Shown: piece after piece, positions 33,171 through 46,911 of the stretch
Layout of the letters: the number at the start of each line of letters is the position of its first letter
Numbering within the stretch: position 1 is the first letter of the stretch
NCBI RefSeq assembly: GCF_009856825.1
Contig: NZ_WVTD01000001.1
Span: 372,001 to 436,000 of the forward strand
Length of the DNA stretch: 64,000 nucleotides
From: Novosphingobium silvae
GTDB taxonomy: Bacteria > Pseudomonadota > Alphaproteobacteria > Sphingomonadales > Sphingomonadaceae
Reading direction: 5' to 3'
Notes under the pieces: model-generated
Told to the model about the DNA's origin: nothing
Database searches by the model: none
The model's input: the letters and a program-made list of their open reading frames with translations, nothing else
Position numbers and translations under genes: made by a program

Positions 33171-33814
33171 TGCGGTATCCTAAGCTTTCCGGGCGTCATG
33201 CGCAGCCGGGCATTGCCTTCCAGCGTGACAGTCCGGTTCTCGAGATCTGCCCTCATCGAATCGGCCCGGAAAGTGCCGGTAGGCACCGTTCCCTCGACCC
33301 CGCCGGACCCTACGGCAACCTGCTGCCTCACGTCCACGGCGACAGTGCTGGTGGTCATCCGATAGCCTTCCGGAGCGGCGAAGTTGACCGGCCCATCCAC
33401 CGAAAGCTGCTCGGTATCGTAATTGTACGCCCCGGTCGGAGCGACGATCTGGGCCGGGCCGTCATGGAGGTTCAGCAGCGCCTTCAGGGTCTGCATGCGA
33501 ACGACCGGCGTCGTCGCGCTCTGCTGCACGGCGGTGCCGGCAGTGACCACGAATCCGCGATCCTTGTTGTCCTTGCCCCGGTAAGCCGCGTCATCCACGG
33601 CCAGGCGCTCGCTGGTGACGGCAACCTTGTTGCGATCGAGCAGGAAGCTGATCTCTCCGCGCGGCGAGAGCGGCACGAGGATCATGATCGCCGCCACGAC
33701 GCCGATTCCCGCCGGCAGTGCCTTGGCGAGGAACGCGACAAGCCGGTCGTGCGAACCGCCGGGCGCGGCAAGGTGCCGGCGGCGATTGCGGATCTCTACG
33801 GCTTGGACGGACAT
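33167..33814 (-). CDS. lptC: LPS export protein LptC
   Basis: Bitopic inner-membrane protein (215 aa) that receives lipopolysaccharide from LptBFG and hands it to LptA. One transmembrane segment (LPAGIGVVAAIMILVPL, about 33-50) is followed by a periplasmic jellyroll; motifs include SFLLDRNKVAVTSERLAVDD, YRGKDNKDRGFVVTAGTAVQ and GNARLRMTPGKLRIPQ. Longer than the E. coli protein (191 aa) but usual for alphaproteobacteria. It lies between rnd (27-nt gap) and lptA (4-bp overlap), an order common in this group. Confidence 0.93.
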   Translation of the reverse strand: MSVQAVEIRNRRRHLAAPGGSHDRLVAFLAKALPAGIGVVAAIMILVPLSPRGEISFLLDRNKVAVTSERLAVDDAAYRGKDNKDRGFVVTAGTAVQQSATTPVVRMQTLKALLNLHDGPAQIVAPTGAYNYDTEQLSVDGPVNFAAPEGYRMTTSTVAVDVRQQVAVGSGGVEGTVPTGTFRADSMRADLENRTVTLEGNARLRMTPGKLRIPQ

Positions 33815-33841
33815 GGCGGCTCAGTAACTCCCGGCGGGCGA

Positions 33842-34465
33842 TCAGGCTGCTTCGTGGCTGAAGATGTCGTGTTCGGGCCAGCCGGCCAGATCGAGGCGGG
33901 CGCGGGCGGGAAGGAAGTCGAAGCAGGCCTGCGCGATCTCGGTGCGATGCTCGCGCGCCAGGCGTTCCACCAGAATCGCGTGCATGGCGTGAAGATAGCG
34001 CACGTCCGAAGCGGCATAGTCCTTCTGCGCCTCGGTCAGCTCGGGCGCGCCCCAGTCGCTCGACTGCTGCTGCTTCGACACTTCCTTGCCGAGCAGCTCG
34101 CGGACGAGATCCTTGAGACCATGGCGATCGGTGTAGGTGCGCACCAGCTTGCTGGCGATCTTGGTGCAGAAGACCGGCGCGGCGGTGACGCCGAGGTAGT
34201 GCTGGATCGCGGCAAGATCGAAGCGGGCGAAGTGATAGAGCTTCAGGCGGGCGGGGTCGGCCAACACGTCGCGAAGGTTGGGCGCGGCATAGGCGCTGCC
34301 CGGCGCGAAGCGGACGAGATGCTCGTCGCCCCCACCATCGGAAATCTGGACGACGCAAAGCCGGTCACGGGCCGTGATGAGGCCCATGGTCTCGGTGTCG
34401 ACAGCGACGGGCCCCGGCGCAAGCACGCCTTCGGGGAGATCTTCTTCGTGGAGATGGACAGCCAT
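33842..34465 (-). CDS. rnd: Ribonuclease D-type 3'-5' exonuclease
   Basis: DEDDy-family exonuclease (207 aa), short form without HRDC domain, as usual in alphaproteobacteria. It probably trims tRNA or other RNA 3' ends. The catalytic elements are visible: AVDTETMGL (D and E), YHFARFDLAAI (D) and DYAASDVRYLHAMH (Y and D). The ATG at 34465 gives MAVHLHEEDLPEG; 13 further upstream codons in frame overlap the region of the divergent ung gene and were rejected. It heads the rnd-lptC-lptA cluster. Confidence 0.93.
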   Translation of the reverse strand: MAVHLHEEDLPEGVLAPGPVAVDTETMGLITARDRLCVVQISDGGGDEHLVRFAPGSAYAAPNLRDVLADPARLKLYHFARFDLAAIQHYLGVTAAPVFCTKIASKLVRTYTDRHGLKDLVRELLGKEVSKQQQSSDWGAPELTEAQKDYAASDVRYLHAMHAILVERLAREHRTEIAQACFDFLPARARLDLAGWPEHDIFSHEAA

Positions 34466-34557
34466 AATCAGGAAATGCTTAGGGACTGGGCCGGAATTGC
34501 GCAATGGCGCACGCGCCTACTTGCGCCGGCGTGCAGGTTTTTCGGGAGCTTGGCGAC

Positions 34558-35238
34558 ATGGCCGCAACACAGGACATACCCTCCAGCTGGGCCCCCGCCC
34601 TTTCGCCGGCGCTCGAGACGCCCGAGGCACGCCGCCTGGGCGGCTGGCTCAGTGCCGAGGAGGCGGCGGGCAAGCGCATCTTTCCCCCGCGCGGAAGCCG
34701 TCTGCGCGCGTTCGAGCTGACGCCGCTATCCGAAGTGCGCGTCGTCATCCTGGGGCAGGATCCCTATCACGGGGCCGGACAGGCCCATGGCCTTGCCTTC
34801 TCGGTGCAGGAGGGGGTTCGGGTGCCGCCTTCGCTGGTCAACATGTACAAGGAGCTGGCGACCGACTGCGGGGTCGCGGCGCCGGGCCACGGCAACCTGG
34901 AGCACTGGGCGCGGCAGGGCGTGCTGCTGCTCAACAACGCGCTGACGGTGGAGGAAGGGCAGGCGGGCTCGCACCAGAACCGCGGCTGGGAGGCGATCAC
35001 CGACGCCGCCGTCGCCGCGGTCGCCGCCAAGGCCGAGCCTTGCGTGTTCCTGCTATGGGGCAATCACGCCCGGAAGAAGGCGATGCGCGTTCCCGGGCTC
35101 GCCCAGAGCCACCACCTCGTGCTCACCGCCCCGCACCCAAGCCCCCTGTCCGCCCACACCGGCTTCTTCGGCTGCCGCCACTTCAGCCGCGCCAACGCCT
35201 TCCTCGAAGAGCACGGCCGCGGACGGATAGAGTGGTAG
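34558..35238 (+). CDS. ung: Uracil-DNA glycosylase
   Basis: Base-excision repair enzyme (226 aa, family 1) that removes uracil from DNA. The water-activating loop is GQDPYHGAGQAHGLAFSV and the DNA-intercalation loop HPSPLSAHTGFFGCRHFS; LLLNNALTVEEGQAGSHQNRGW and VFLLWGNHARKK also fit. The ATG at 34558 (MAATQDIPSSWAP) begins the domain directly; an ATG 18 codons upstream is possible but weak. Divergent from rnd with 92 bp between the start codons. Confidence 0.95.
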   Translation: MAATQDIPSSWAPALSPALETPEARRLGGWLSAEEAAGKRIFPPRGSRLRAFELTPLSEVRVVILGQDPYHGAGQAHGLAFSVQEGVRVPPSLVNMYKELATDCGVAAPGHGNLEHWARQGVLLLNNALTVEEGQAGSHQNRGWEAITDAAVAAVAAKAEPCVFLLWGNHARKKAMRVPGLAQSHHLVLTAPHPSPLSAHTGFFGCRHFSRANAFLEEHGRGRIEW

Positions 35239-35308
35239 GGCCAGGGCTGGTCATGCCTCAACTCAGACATCCGGAGGAAGAGCGGGTCTGGTGCAGGCTG
35301 TCGGCCGT

Positions 35309-36100
35309 TTAGCTGAAACGACCTGACACGAGGAACGCTAGATCCCAGAAAATCGTGCCCTTCGAGATCAGGCGCTCGTCATCGATGCGCTGGGCGAGTG
35401 AGTCTAGATCGACATCATCTTCGCTGGCGACGCCGTGCTCCATCATGCGAGGAAGCATGACCCGCACCAATGTCGGCAGGAAAGAATCCTCCCACGCCTG
35501 GATGAGCACGCCTTCGCTCCGCGCATGCTCTATAACGGTGCCGACCGAGTGAACCAGATCCGCCAAACGATACCCTAAGGTGACGTCACCGCCCTCGGCC
35601 GTAATCGTGTCCCAGACCAAACCGTACCATCGCCGATGCACCGGCAGATCGCTTAACCCGGCCGGAAGATCAGCGCGCGCATGCTCCTGAAAGGCCATGA
35701 TCGCACCAGGGTTAGCCAAACGTGCAAGCCGCGCCAGCGTTTCAGCCGCATCTGGAAGGTACATCAACACACGGCGGCCAACGATTGCGTCAAAAAGGCC
35801 TAGTTCCGGTAGATCGCGGCTTAGATCGGCTCGTTGGTAGCGGATCGAGGCGCTCAGCGGATCAGGTTGGATGGCGCGTGCCGAAACCAGTGCTTCTTCG
35901 CTGCTGTCAATGCCGACGACCTCGCCCCCGCGGCCGACCAGTGAGGCCATAGCGCGGGTGAGATCGCCGTTGGCGCAACCTACATCAAGCACGCGCATGC
36001 CCGGGTTGATGCCTATGTGGGGAAAGAACCGGGCGCTGGGTGCGTTGGCCGGATTAGCGGGCGTCGGCTTCCAATGAGACATTATCACACGATAAAGCAT
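35309..36100 (-). CDS. Class I SAM-dependent methyltransferase
   Basis: Predicted methyltransferase (263 aa; 257 if the ATG at 36082, MSHWKPTPAN, is used). The SAM-binding motif I is MRVLDVGCANGDLTRAM, motif II includes VVGIDSSEEAL, and GLFDAIVGRRVLMYLPDAAETL and ARLANPGAIMAFQEHARADL follow, as in UbiE/SmtA-like enzymes acting on small molecules. The substrate is unknown. The codon choice differs from the neighbours (CTA, CAA, GTT, GCT and AAC are frequent and the third position is less GC-rich), which suggests later acquisition. It is followed upstream, beyond its start, by a repeat element at 36.2-36.3 kb. No operon partner. Confidence 0.88.
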   Translation of the reverse strand: MLYRVIMSHWKPTPANPANAPSARFFPHIGINPGMRVLDVGCANGDLTRAMASLVGRGGEVVGIDSSEEALVSARAIQPDPLSASIRYQRADLSRDLPELGLFDAIVGRRVLMYLPDAAETLARLARLANPGAIMAFQEHARADLPAGLSDLPVHRRWYGLVWDTITAEGGDVTLGYRLADLVHSVGTVIEHARSEGVLIQAWEDSFLPTLVRVMLPRMMEHGVASEDDVDLDSLAQRIDDERLISKGTIFWDLAFLVSGRFS

Positions 36101-36411
36101 GAGCCTGAGGTGGGCAAGTCATCTGCCTCTCCATAGAGCAAACTGGCTACGATCCACGCATTCACGCTGCTGGTCGGAAGTGCTTTGCAAGGAAGGATGG
36201 GTCACGCGGAGACGCGGAGGTGTAGCTTTTAAGGTGATCCCGTCTTTTCTTTCAATGTTGCGGTTGTCACCAAGTTTGCAGGGGCAGAAACAGGCCGCGG
36301 CCTCGTGTACATCTCTGCGCCTCTGCGTCTCCGCATGACCCAATTTTTCCGTTGCCTGGCAAGAAGCATTGAGCGGGACACTTGCCCTTGCGGGGTGACG
36401 CGACGGGATTC
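36101..36411. other. Gene-free stretch holding a MITE-like repeat
   Basis: Gap between the methyltransferase and the ABM monooxygenase genes. Apart from the inverted-repeat element (36199-36341) I see no gene; the short frames that cross it on both strands follow the repeat sequence and have no ribosome site. AT content is higher than in the surroundings. Confidence 0.6.
36199..36341. repeat. MITE-like element with 22-bp terminal inverted repeats
   Basis: The ends GGGTCACGCGGAGACGCGGAGG (36199-36220) and CCTCTGCGTCTCCGCATGACCC (36320-36341) are inverted copies with two mismatches, enclosing about 100 bp without coding capacity. The internal CGCGGAGACGCGGAG / GCGCCTCTGCGTCTCCG type of motif is one I know from dispersed intergenic repeats in bacteria. 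No transposase is present. An immobile mini-element or a REP-like palindrome is the best reading. Confidence 0.65.
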
Positions 36412-36735
36412 TTATTGACGCCGCCCCTCACCCGCCGGACCGGGGAGCGCATCGTCCATCTCGTAGTGGCTCAGCGTGCCGCGCAAGGTCAGGTCACCGA
36501 AGGCTGCGCGGAATCTGGCGAAGGCTTCGAGGCCGCGCGCATCTTCGTGCGCCTCCATCGAGGTCCAGACCACGTTGAAGGTGAACTTCTCGGGGTTTTC
36601 CACCCCACGTCCGAAGCAGGCGGAGACCACGCCGTCGCAGGCGGCGAGGTCAGCCATGCCGTGCCTGCGGATGGCCGCTGCAAACTCGTCCCCGGCACCG
36701 GAGCGCACTTCGATCTCGGCGATTTCCAGCAGCAT
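36412..36735 (-). CDS. Antibiotic biosynthesis monooxygenase (ABM) domain protein
   Basis: Small ferredoxin-like alpha/beta protein (107 aa) of the ABM/YgiN class: LLEIAEIEVRSGAGDEFAAA, then VVSACFGRGVENPEKFTFNV and VVWTSMEAHEDARG, with a C-terminal HYEMDDAL. Members act as cofactor-free monooxygenases or just share the fold. A GAGGAA ribosome site lies about 6 nt before the ATG at 36735, which decides for this start over longer frames. Isolated gene, next to the terminator of gltD, with the gene order MITE element - ABM - gltD. Confidence 0.85.
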   Translation of the reverse strand: MLLEIAEIEVRSGAGDEFAAAIRRHGMADLAACDGVVSACFGRGVENPEKFTFNVVWTSMEAHEDARGLEAFARFRAAFGDLTLRGTLSHYEMDDALPGPAGEGRRQ

Positions 36736-36841
36736 GCACGTTCCTCTTGCGCTGCGAAAGGAACCCACGCCGGGCGCCTGCGTCAAGTAGCGCGCCAAGT
36801 CATCGCATCGGCGGCTGTTACACGTGGAGCATTGCACAAAC

Positions 36842-36870
36842 AAAAGGGGCGCACCTTTCGGCACGCCCCT
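36842..36870 (-). terminator. Terminator of the gltBD operon
   Basis: Eleven-bp stem (36845-36855 with 36860-36870, two G-U pairs on the RNA) with a four-nucleotide loop GAAA on the minus strand and a run of U (plus-strand AAAA at 36842-36845), about 40 nt after the gltD stop. Confidence 0.85.
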
Positions 36871-36908
36871 CTTCCTGCAAGGGAACTGATATTTGCATGC
36901 GGTCTGGC

Positions 36909-38342
<1,434 letters not shown>

Positions 38343-38359
38343 CTTATTGCAATCCTGAA

Positions 38360-43012
<4,653 letters not shown>

Positions 43013-43214
43013 CGATAAAAACCCATCCTGTCACATTTTTTGACCGGGGCGCACTGGCAAGCCTGCGGAAGCGCACGAATCGTGCACCGACCCCACGCGG
43101 CATAGTGTCCCCACGGTCCCCATGACGATTGAGAGACCGTTTTGCAACCGCGATGAGGACCCTTGCGCAGGATTGCACGCGTGAACCCCCGTTTCTGCGG
43201 CATTTTATTATCAG

Positions 43215-43249
43215 AAAACCCCGCCCAGGTAATCGCCGGGCGGGGTTTT
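43215..43249 (-). terminator. Strong terminator after the 669-aa protein gene
   Basis: Perfect 12-bp stem AAAACCCCGCCC/GGGCGGGGTTTT (43215-43226, 43238-43249) around an 11-nt loop, 40 nt after the stop at 43289. The flanking A/T runs make it usable on both strands. Confidence 0.9.
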
Positions 43250-43288
43250 CAGCATTTTTCGAACTCGGGGGAACGCGGAAGGGCGGCT

Positions 43289-45298
43289 TCAGGCGGCTCC
43301 GCTCATGCGCTGGAGAGTGGCGAGCGCTGCACGAAGCGCGCGTTCCGTCGCTTCCGGGCTGGAGGCATCGGGCCGCGTTCCGGGCGCGTCGAACAGCCTT
43401 TCCTCACCGTCCGAAGCCGTATCCGCCGACTGCGCGGGAGGCGATGCCAGCGTGGGGCGGGCGAAAGACGTTTGGTGAGCCATCTGCTCGCCATCGGCGT
43501 CGTCCTGCACCGCGCGGGGCCAATGCGACGCCTCGGCCTCTTCGCCCTCGTCCGCAGGCAGGGGTTCGGGCTCCGCAAAGCGGATCGCCCGCGCCATGTT
43601 GCGGCGTGCACCGGCCTGGCGCGAGAGGTTGAGCAGTGAGGAATAGCCCTGCTGCAGCGCGGTTTCCTCGTCATCCTCCTGCTCGGCGTCCGTGTCGAGG
43701 AAGGGGCTCGTCGGGAACGAGGCTGCCGAGAAAGGTGGGGCCGAGAAAGGCGGGGCGGCGAAGGGGGGACTATCCACCGCCGTCAGACCGATGTGGCGCG
43801 GCGGGACGTAGCCGGGGAGCGAGCCCTCGACCTCGGCCTCTTCGCCGAAGGACAAGGGCCGAAGCGCCTGCGGCACCGGCGAAGGCTCGGCAAGGGCGGT
43901 CTCGCCGCCGCCGTGGGGCGAGACATCGATGGTGCCCTGCGCATCCTCGGGACTGTCGACGACGGGCACAAGGAACGGGGCGGGAGCGGCGAACGGCGCA
44001 GGGGCAAGCCGCTCGAAAGCGGGGGGTGCGTCGAAGGGCCGGGCTCCGGAAGCGGCACTCTCCCCGGCGGGCGACACCTCGCGCAGCGGCGTGAACTCGG
44101 CCGACACGACGGGCGGAGCCGGCACGCTGGGCGCAGCCGTCTCGGCAACGCGGCGGGCCCGCTCGCGGCGCTCTGCCATGGCGAGGGCCAGGCGCTCGAG
44201 CAGTTCGACCGGCGAGAGGTCCTGAAGGTCGGCCTCCGCGATGCGGCGCGCTGCGGTCGCCTCTGCGGTCGCCTCTGCGGTTGGGCGAGCCTCGAAAGCG
44301 CGTTGCGTATCCTTGCGGGTCGATACGGCCGACATATGTTCGGGCGCTGCGGCGTCGGAGGCGTCTGCGCGCGGCGGCTCGGCGGCGGCCGAACCAATGG
44401 ACTGCAGGCGCGGAAGCAGCTTGAAGCCGGGACCTGCCTGATCGTCGCTCCGCGCAATCGCGTCCTGCCCGATCCCGGCCTGATCTAACTGGGCCTGGAA
44501 AATCTGCTGGAAACCGCGCTCGCCTTCCGGGATCGAAGGGAGGACCGCGCCCTCGCCCGAAGGGGAGCCCGGTTCCGGCTCGCGCCACGCCGCCTCGGCA
44601 TCGAGCCATGCGGGAAGGCTTGCCTGTGCCTCGTCCTCGTCGAGTTCGACAGCGGAGATGTGCGGGCGGAAGGCAGGCGCAGGCCTTTCAGCCTGATCGT
44701 CGCCTTGCAGGTCCGTTTCGCGGATGGACGCAGGGCCGTCCAGGTCATCGAGATCGAGATCCGCGACGTTCAGGATCTGCGGCTGCTCGGCCGCAGGCTC
44801 GTGGCGGGCCGGTTCGTGACGGGCAGGCTCGTGACGGGCAGGCTCGCGTTCGTCCGCATCGCGGGCCGCGGCCGGAGCCTGGGTCTCGTCCGTGGGGGCA
44901 TCCTCGAGCGCGGCCAGCGCACGCTGGCGGCCCGGCATGCGCGAGCGGCGGGGTGCCTCGCCCTCTTCAAAGTCGAAATCAGCGGACGATCCCGGCGCCT
45001 GCGCGCTGCCGCTTGCCGGGCGGGCGAAGCGGCGGGCCGCCAGGAAGCCGGCGATGGCGCCCAGCGTTGTGGCGGCAAGAGCGAGAAGGATCCGCGTGGT
45101 CGTGCCGAGCGGGGGTGCGGCCATCGGGACGATCCGGTCGATGCCGGTGGCAAGGACCAGTCGCTCGATCAAGGCGGGGCTGACGGCGATGCTGGCAAGG
45201 CCGAAGAACGCCCCGCCCCACAGCGCGACGATGGCCGGGAACAGCGGATGGCGACTGATCGGCTCTGCGCCTGCGTTCCTGCGTTTTTGGTCGGCCAC
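43289..45298 (-). CDS. Large membrane-anchored Ala/Pro/Glu-rich protein, unknown function
   Basis: Protein of 669 aa without known domain. Two N-terminal transmembrane segments (about residues 22-43 and 66-88) are followed by a very long, probably disordered cytoplasmic part rich in Ala, Pro, Glu and Asp. It contains short tandem repeats: ARHEP four times (about 155-172), AEATAEATAA, and PPFAAPPFSAPPFSA. Two more regular parts exist: LQDLSPVELLERLALAMAER (near 390) and, at the C-terminus, TALQQGYSSLLNLSRQAGAR and EATERALRAALATLQRMSG. No enzyme motif. The layout resembles scaffold or polar-organiser proteins, which is speculation. It is followed by a terminator, and the next gene upstream is a glycosyltransferase. 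Confidence 0.85.
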   Translation of the reverse strand: MADQKRRNAGAEPISRHPLFPAIVALWGGAFFGLASIAVSPALIERLVLATGIDRIVPMAAPPLGTTTRILLALAATTLGAIAGFLAARRFARPASGSAQAPGSSADFDFEEGEAPRRSRMPGRQRALAALEDAPTDETQAPAAARDADEREPARHEPARHEPARHEPAAEQPQILNVADLDLDDLDGPASIRETDLQGDDQAERPAPAFRPHISAVELDEDEAQASLPAWLDAEAAWREPEPGSPSGEGAVLPSIPEGERGFQQIFQAQLDQAGIGQDAIARSDDQAGPGFKLLPRLQSIGSAAAEPPRADASDAAAPEHMSAVSTRKDTQRAFEARPTAEATAEATAARRIAEADLQDLSPVELLERLALAMAERRERARRVAETAAPSVPAPPVVSAEFTPLREVSPAGESAASGARPFDAPPAFERLAPAPFAAPAPFLVPVVDSPEDAQGTIDVSPHGGGETALAEPSPVPQALRPLSFGEEAEVEGSLPGYVPPRHIGLTAVDSPPFAAPPFSAPPFSAASFPTSPFLDTDAEQEDDEETALQQGYSSLLNLSRQAGARRNMARAIRFAEPEPLPADEGEEAEASHWPRAVQDDADGEQMAHQTSFARPTLASPPAQSADTASDGEERLFDAPGTRPDASSPEATERALRAALATLQRMSGAA

Positions 45299-45339
45299 GT
45301 AGATTACCTCGTCTTGTCGTGCTGCACGCGCGGCCCGTT

Positions 45340-46575
45340 TCAGGCGGCAACCCCGATCGCGTCTTCAGCAGCTTGTGGTGCCAGCATTTGGTAAATGAGA
45401 GGATAACGTGCCGCGTTGTACGCCCAGTCGTGCCGGGTTTCCACATGCTTGCGGCCGGCCCGGCGGAAGGCGTCCCACTCGCCGCGCCGCTCCAGCAGGT
45501 CGGCAAGCGCAGCGGCGCAGGCGGCTGCATCGTCGGGCGCGAAGAGGACGCCGGTCTCCCCATGGGTGACCAGTTCGCGGTGCCCTCCCACGTCGCTTGC
45601 CGCGACGAGCTTGCCCTGTGCCATCGCCTCCAGCGGCTTGAGCGGGGTCACAAGATCGGTCAGCCGGCTCTTCTTGCGGGGATAGGCCATGACGTCGCAC
45701 AAGGCGTAGTAGCGGTCTACCTCGTGGTGCGGAACCCGCCCGATGAAGCGGATGGCCCGGGCCACAGGCGAGGCGGCGGCCTGGGCCCGCAGCGCTTCCT
45801 CGCGCGGGCCGCCGCCGACCATGAGCAGGCGCGCGGCCGGCTGGCGGGCGACGAGCCCGGGCATCGCGGCGATCAGCACGTCGAGCCCTTCGTAGTCGTA
45901 GAAGCTGCCGATGAAGCCGATCACCGGACCATCGAGACCCAGCTCGCGGGCAAGGCCTGCATCGCGCGGCAGGGGTGTGCCGAACAGGTCGAGATCGACG
46001 CCGTTAGGCATGACGGTGATCTTCTCCGCCGGTGTCCCGCGCGCAACCAGATCGCGGCGCAGCCCCTCGCAGATCGTGACCACGGCATCGGCGCGGCGGA
46101 CCACCCGGCTTTCGAGCGCACGGACCAGCCGGTACTTGAGCGAGCCTTCACGGCCGGTGCCGTTGCCCACCGCCGCATCCTCCCAGAAGGCGCGGATCTC
46201 GTAGACGAGCGGAATGCCGTGCCGGCGCGCGACTCGCAGGGCCGCCTGTCCGCACAGCACCGGAGAATGGGCGTGGATGACATCGGGACGCCACTGCGCC
46301 ACCACCTGCTCGATCCCCCGTTCGAACAGCCCGATCTCGCGCCATTCCCGGATACCGGGCAAGCCCGTGGCCTTCCCCGAGGTACGATGGAACAGGAGCC
46401 CGTCGTGTTCCTCCACCTGACCCTCGTCCGGATTGTAGCGCGGGCCGGTGACCGCCCGCACCTCGATCCCGAGTGCGGCCTGCGCCTTCAGGATCGCACG
46501 CGTGCGGAAAGTGTACCCACTGTGAATCGGCAGCGAGTGATCGAGCACGTGGAGGATGCGAAGGCTTCGTGTCAT
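45340..46575 (-). CDS. Exosortase A-associated glycosyltransferase (GT4 family)
   Basis: Cytoplasmic or membrane-peripheral glycosyltransferase (411 aa) of the GT4 (GT-B) fold. The start RILHVLDHSLPIHSGYTFRT fits the exosortase A-system-associated group (Daro_2409 type, as I recall it), which makes extracellular polysaccharide together with PEP-CTERM systems. Donor-site motifs are VMPNGVDLDLF, VIGFIGSFYDYEGLDVLI and the C-terminal DLVTPLKPLEAMAQGKLVAA with the usual E-x7-E region. It is divergent (66-bp gap) from a small membrane-protein gene and an O-antigen-ligase-like gene. No exosortase or PEP-CTERM protein is in the window. Confidence 0.9.
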   Translation of the reverse strand: MTRSLRILHVLDHSLPIHSGYTFRTRAILKAQAALGIEVRAVTGPRYNPDEGQVEEHDGLLFHRTSGKATGLPGIREWREIGLFERGIEQVVAQWRPDVIHAHSPVLCGQAALRVARRHGIPLVYEIRAFWEDAAVGNGTGREGSLKYRLVRALESRVVRRADAVVTICEGLRRDLVARGTPAEKITVMPNGVDLDLFGTPLPRDAGLARELGLDGPVIGFIGSFYDYEGLDVLIAAMPGLVARQPAARLLMVGGGPREEALRAQAAASPVARAIRFIGRVPHHEVDRYYALCDVMAYPRKKSRLTDLVTPLKPLEAMAQGKLVAASDVGGHRELVTHGETGVLFAPDDAAACAAALADLLERRGEWDAFRRAGRKHVETRHDWAYNAARYPLIYQMLAPQAAEDAIGVAA

Positions 46576-46641
46576 GGCGGGTTTCCTATGCTAGGAACGC
46601 TTAACGCGCCGTCAACCCGGCGCTGCTAACGCACTTGCCAG

Positions 46642-46911
46642 ATGGTCGACATCCTCGCTCTTTCCCTGTCGCATGGACTGCTGCTGCTCGCCGCCTGGCG
46701 CCTGCTGCGGCGCCCGGAACTTGACGTCGAGATGCGGGATGTCCCGTCGCCAGCCGTGGACGCATCGCGGCCAGCCGCCCACCGCGAGGCACGCGGGGTG
46801 ATGCGGATGCGTACAAAGGCGCAGCCGGCCCGCGAAATGCGAGTGCGGCGCGCTGATGGGTCGGTGGACAGCCAGACGGACGGGCAGCCCGGCGGCGGCG
46901 GCGATGCTTAA
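46642..46911 (+). CDS. Small membrane-anchored protein upstream of the O-ligase
   Basis: Hypothetical protein of 89 aa: one hydrophobic N-terminal segment (MVDILALSLSHGLLLLAAWR, about 3-20) and a polar Arg-rich tail without motif. It overlaps the start of the next gene by 8 bp, which speaks for a real, coupled gene, and the N-terminal helix is well formed. No clear ribosome site. Possibly a small partner of the ligase. The codon choice after residue 45 is less regular, so part of the tail might be shadow sequence. Confidence 0.6.
   Translation: MVDILALSLSHGLLLLAAWRLLRRPELDVEMRDVPSPAVDASRPAAHREARGVMRMRTKAQPAREMRVRRADGSVDSQTDGQPGGGGDA

Noticed and set aside
44793..44850. 15-bp tandem repeat, considered as CRISPR-like
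   Set aside because: Units are adjacent, without spacers, and encode the ARHEP repeats in frame within the 669-aa protein gene.
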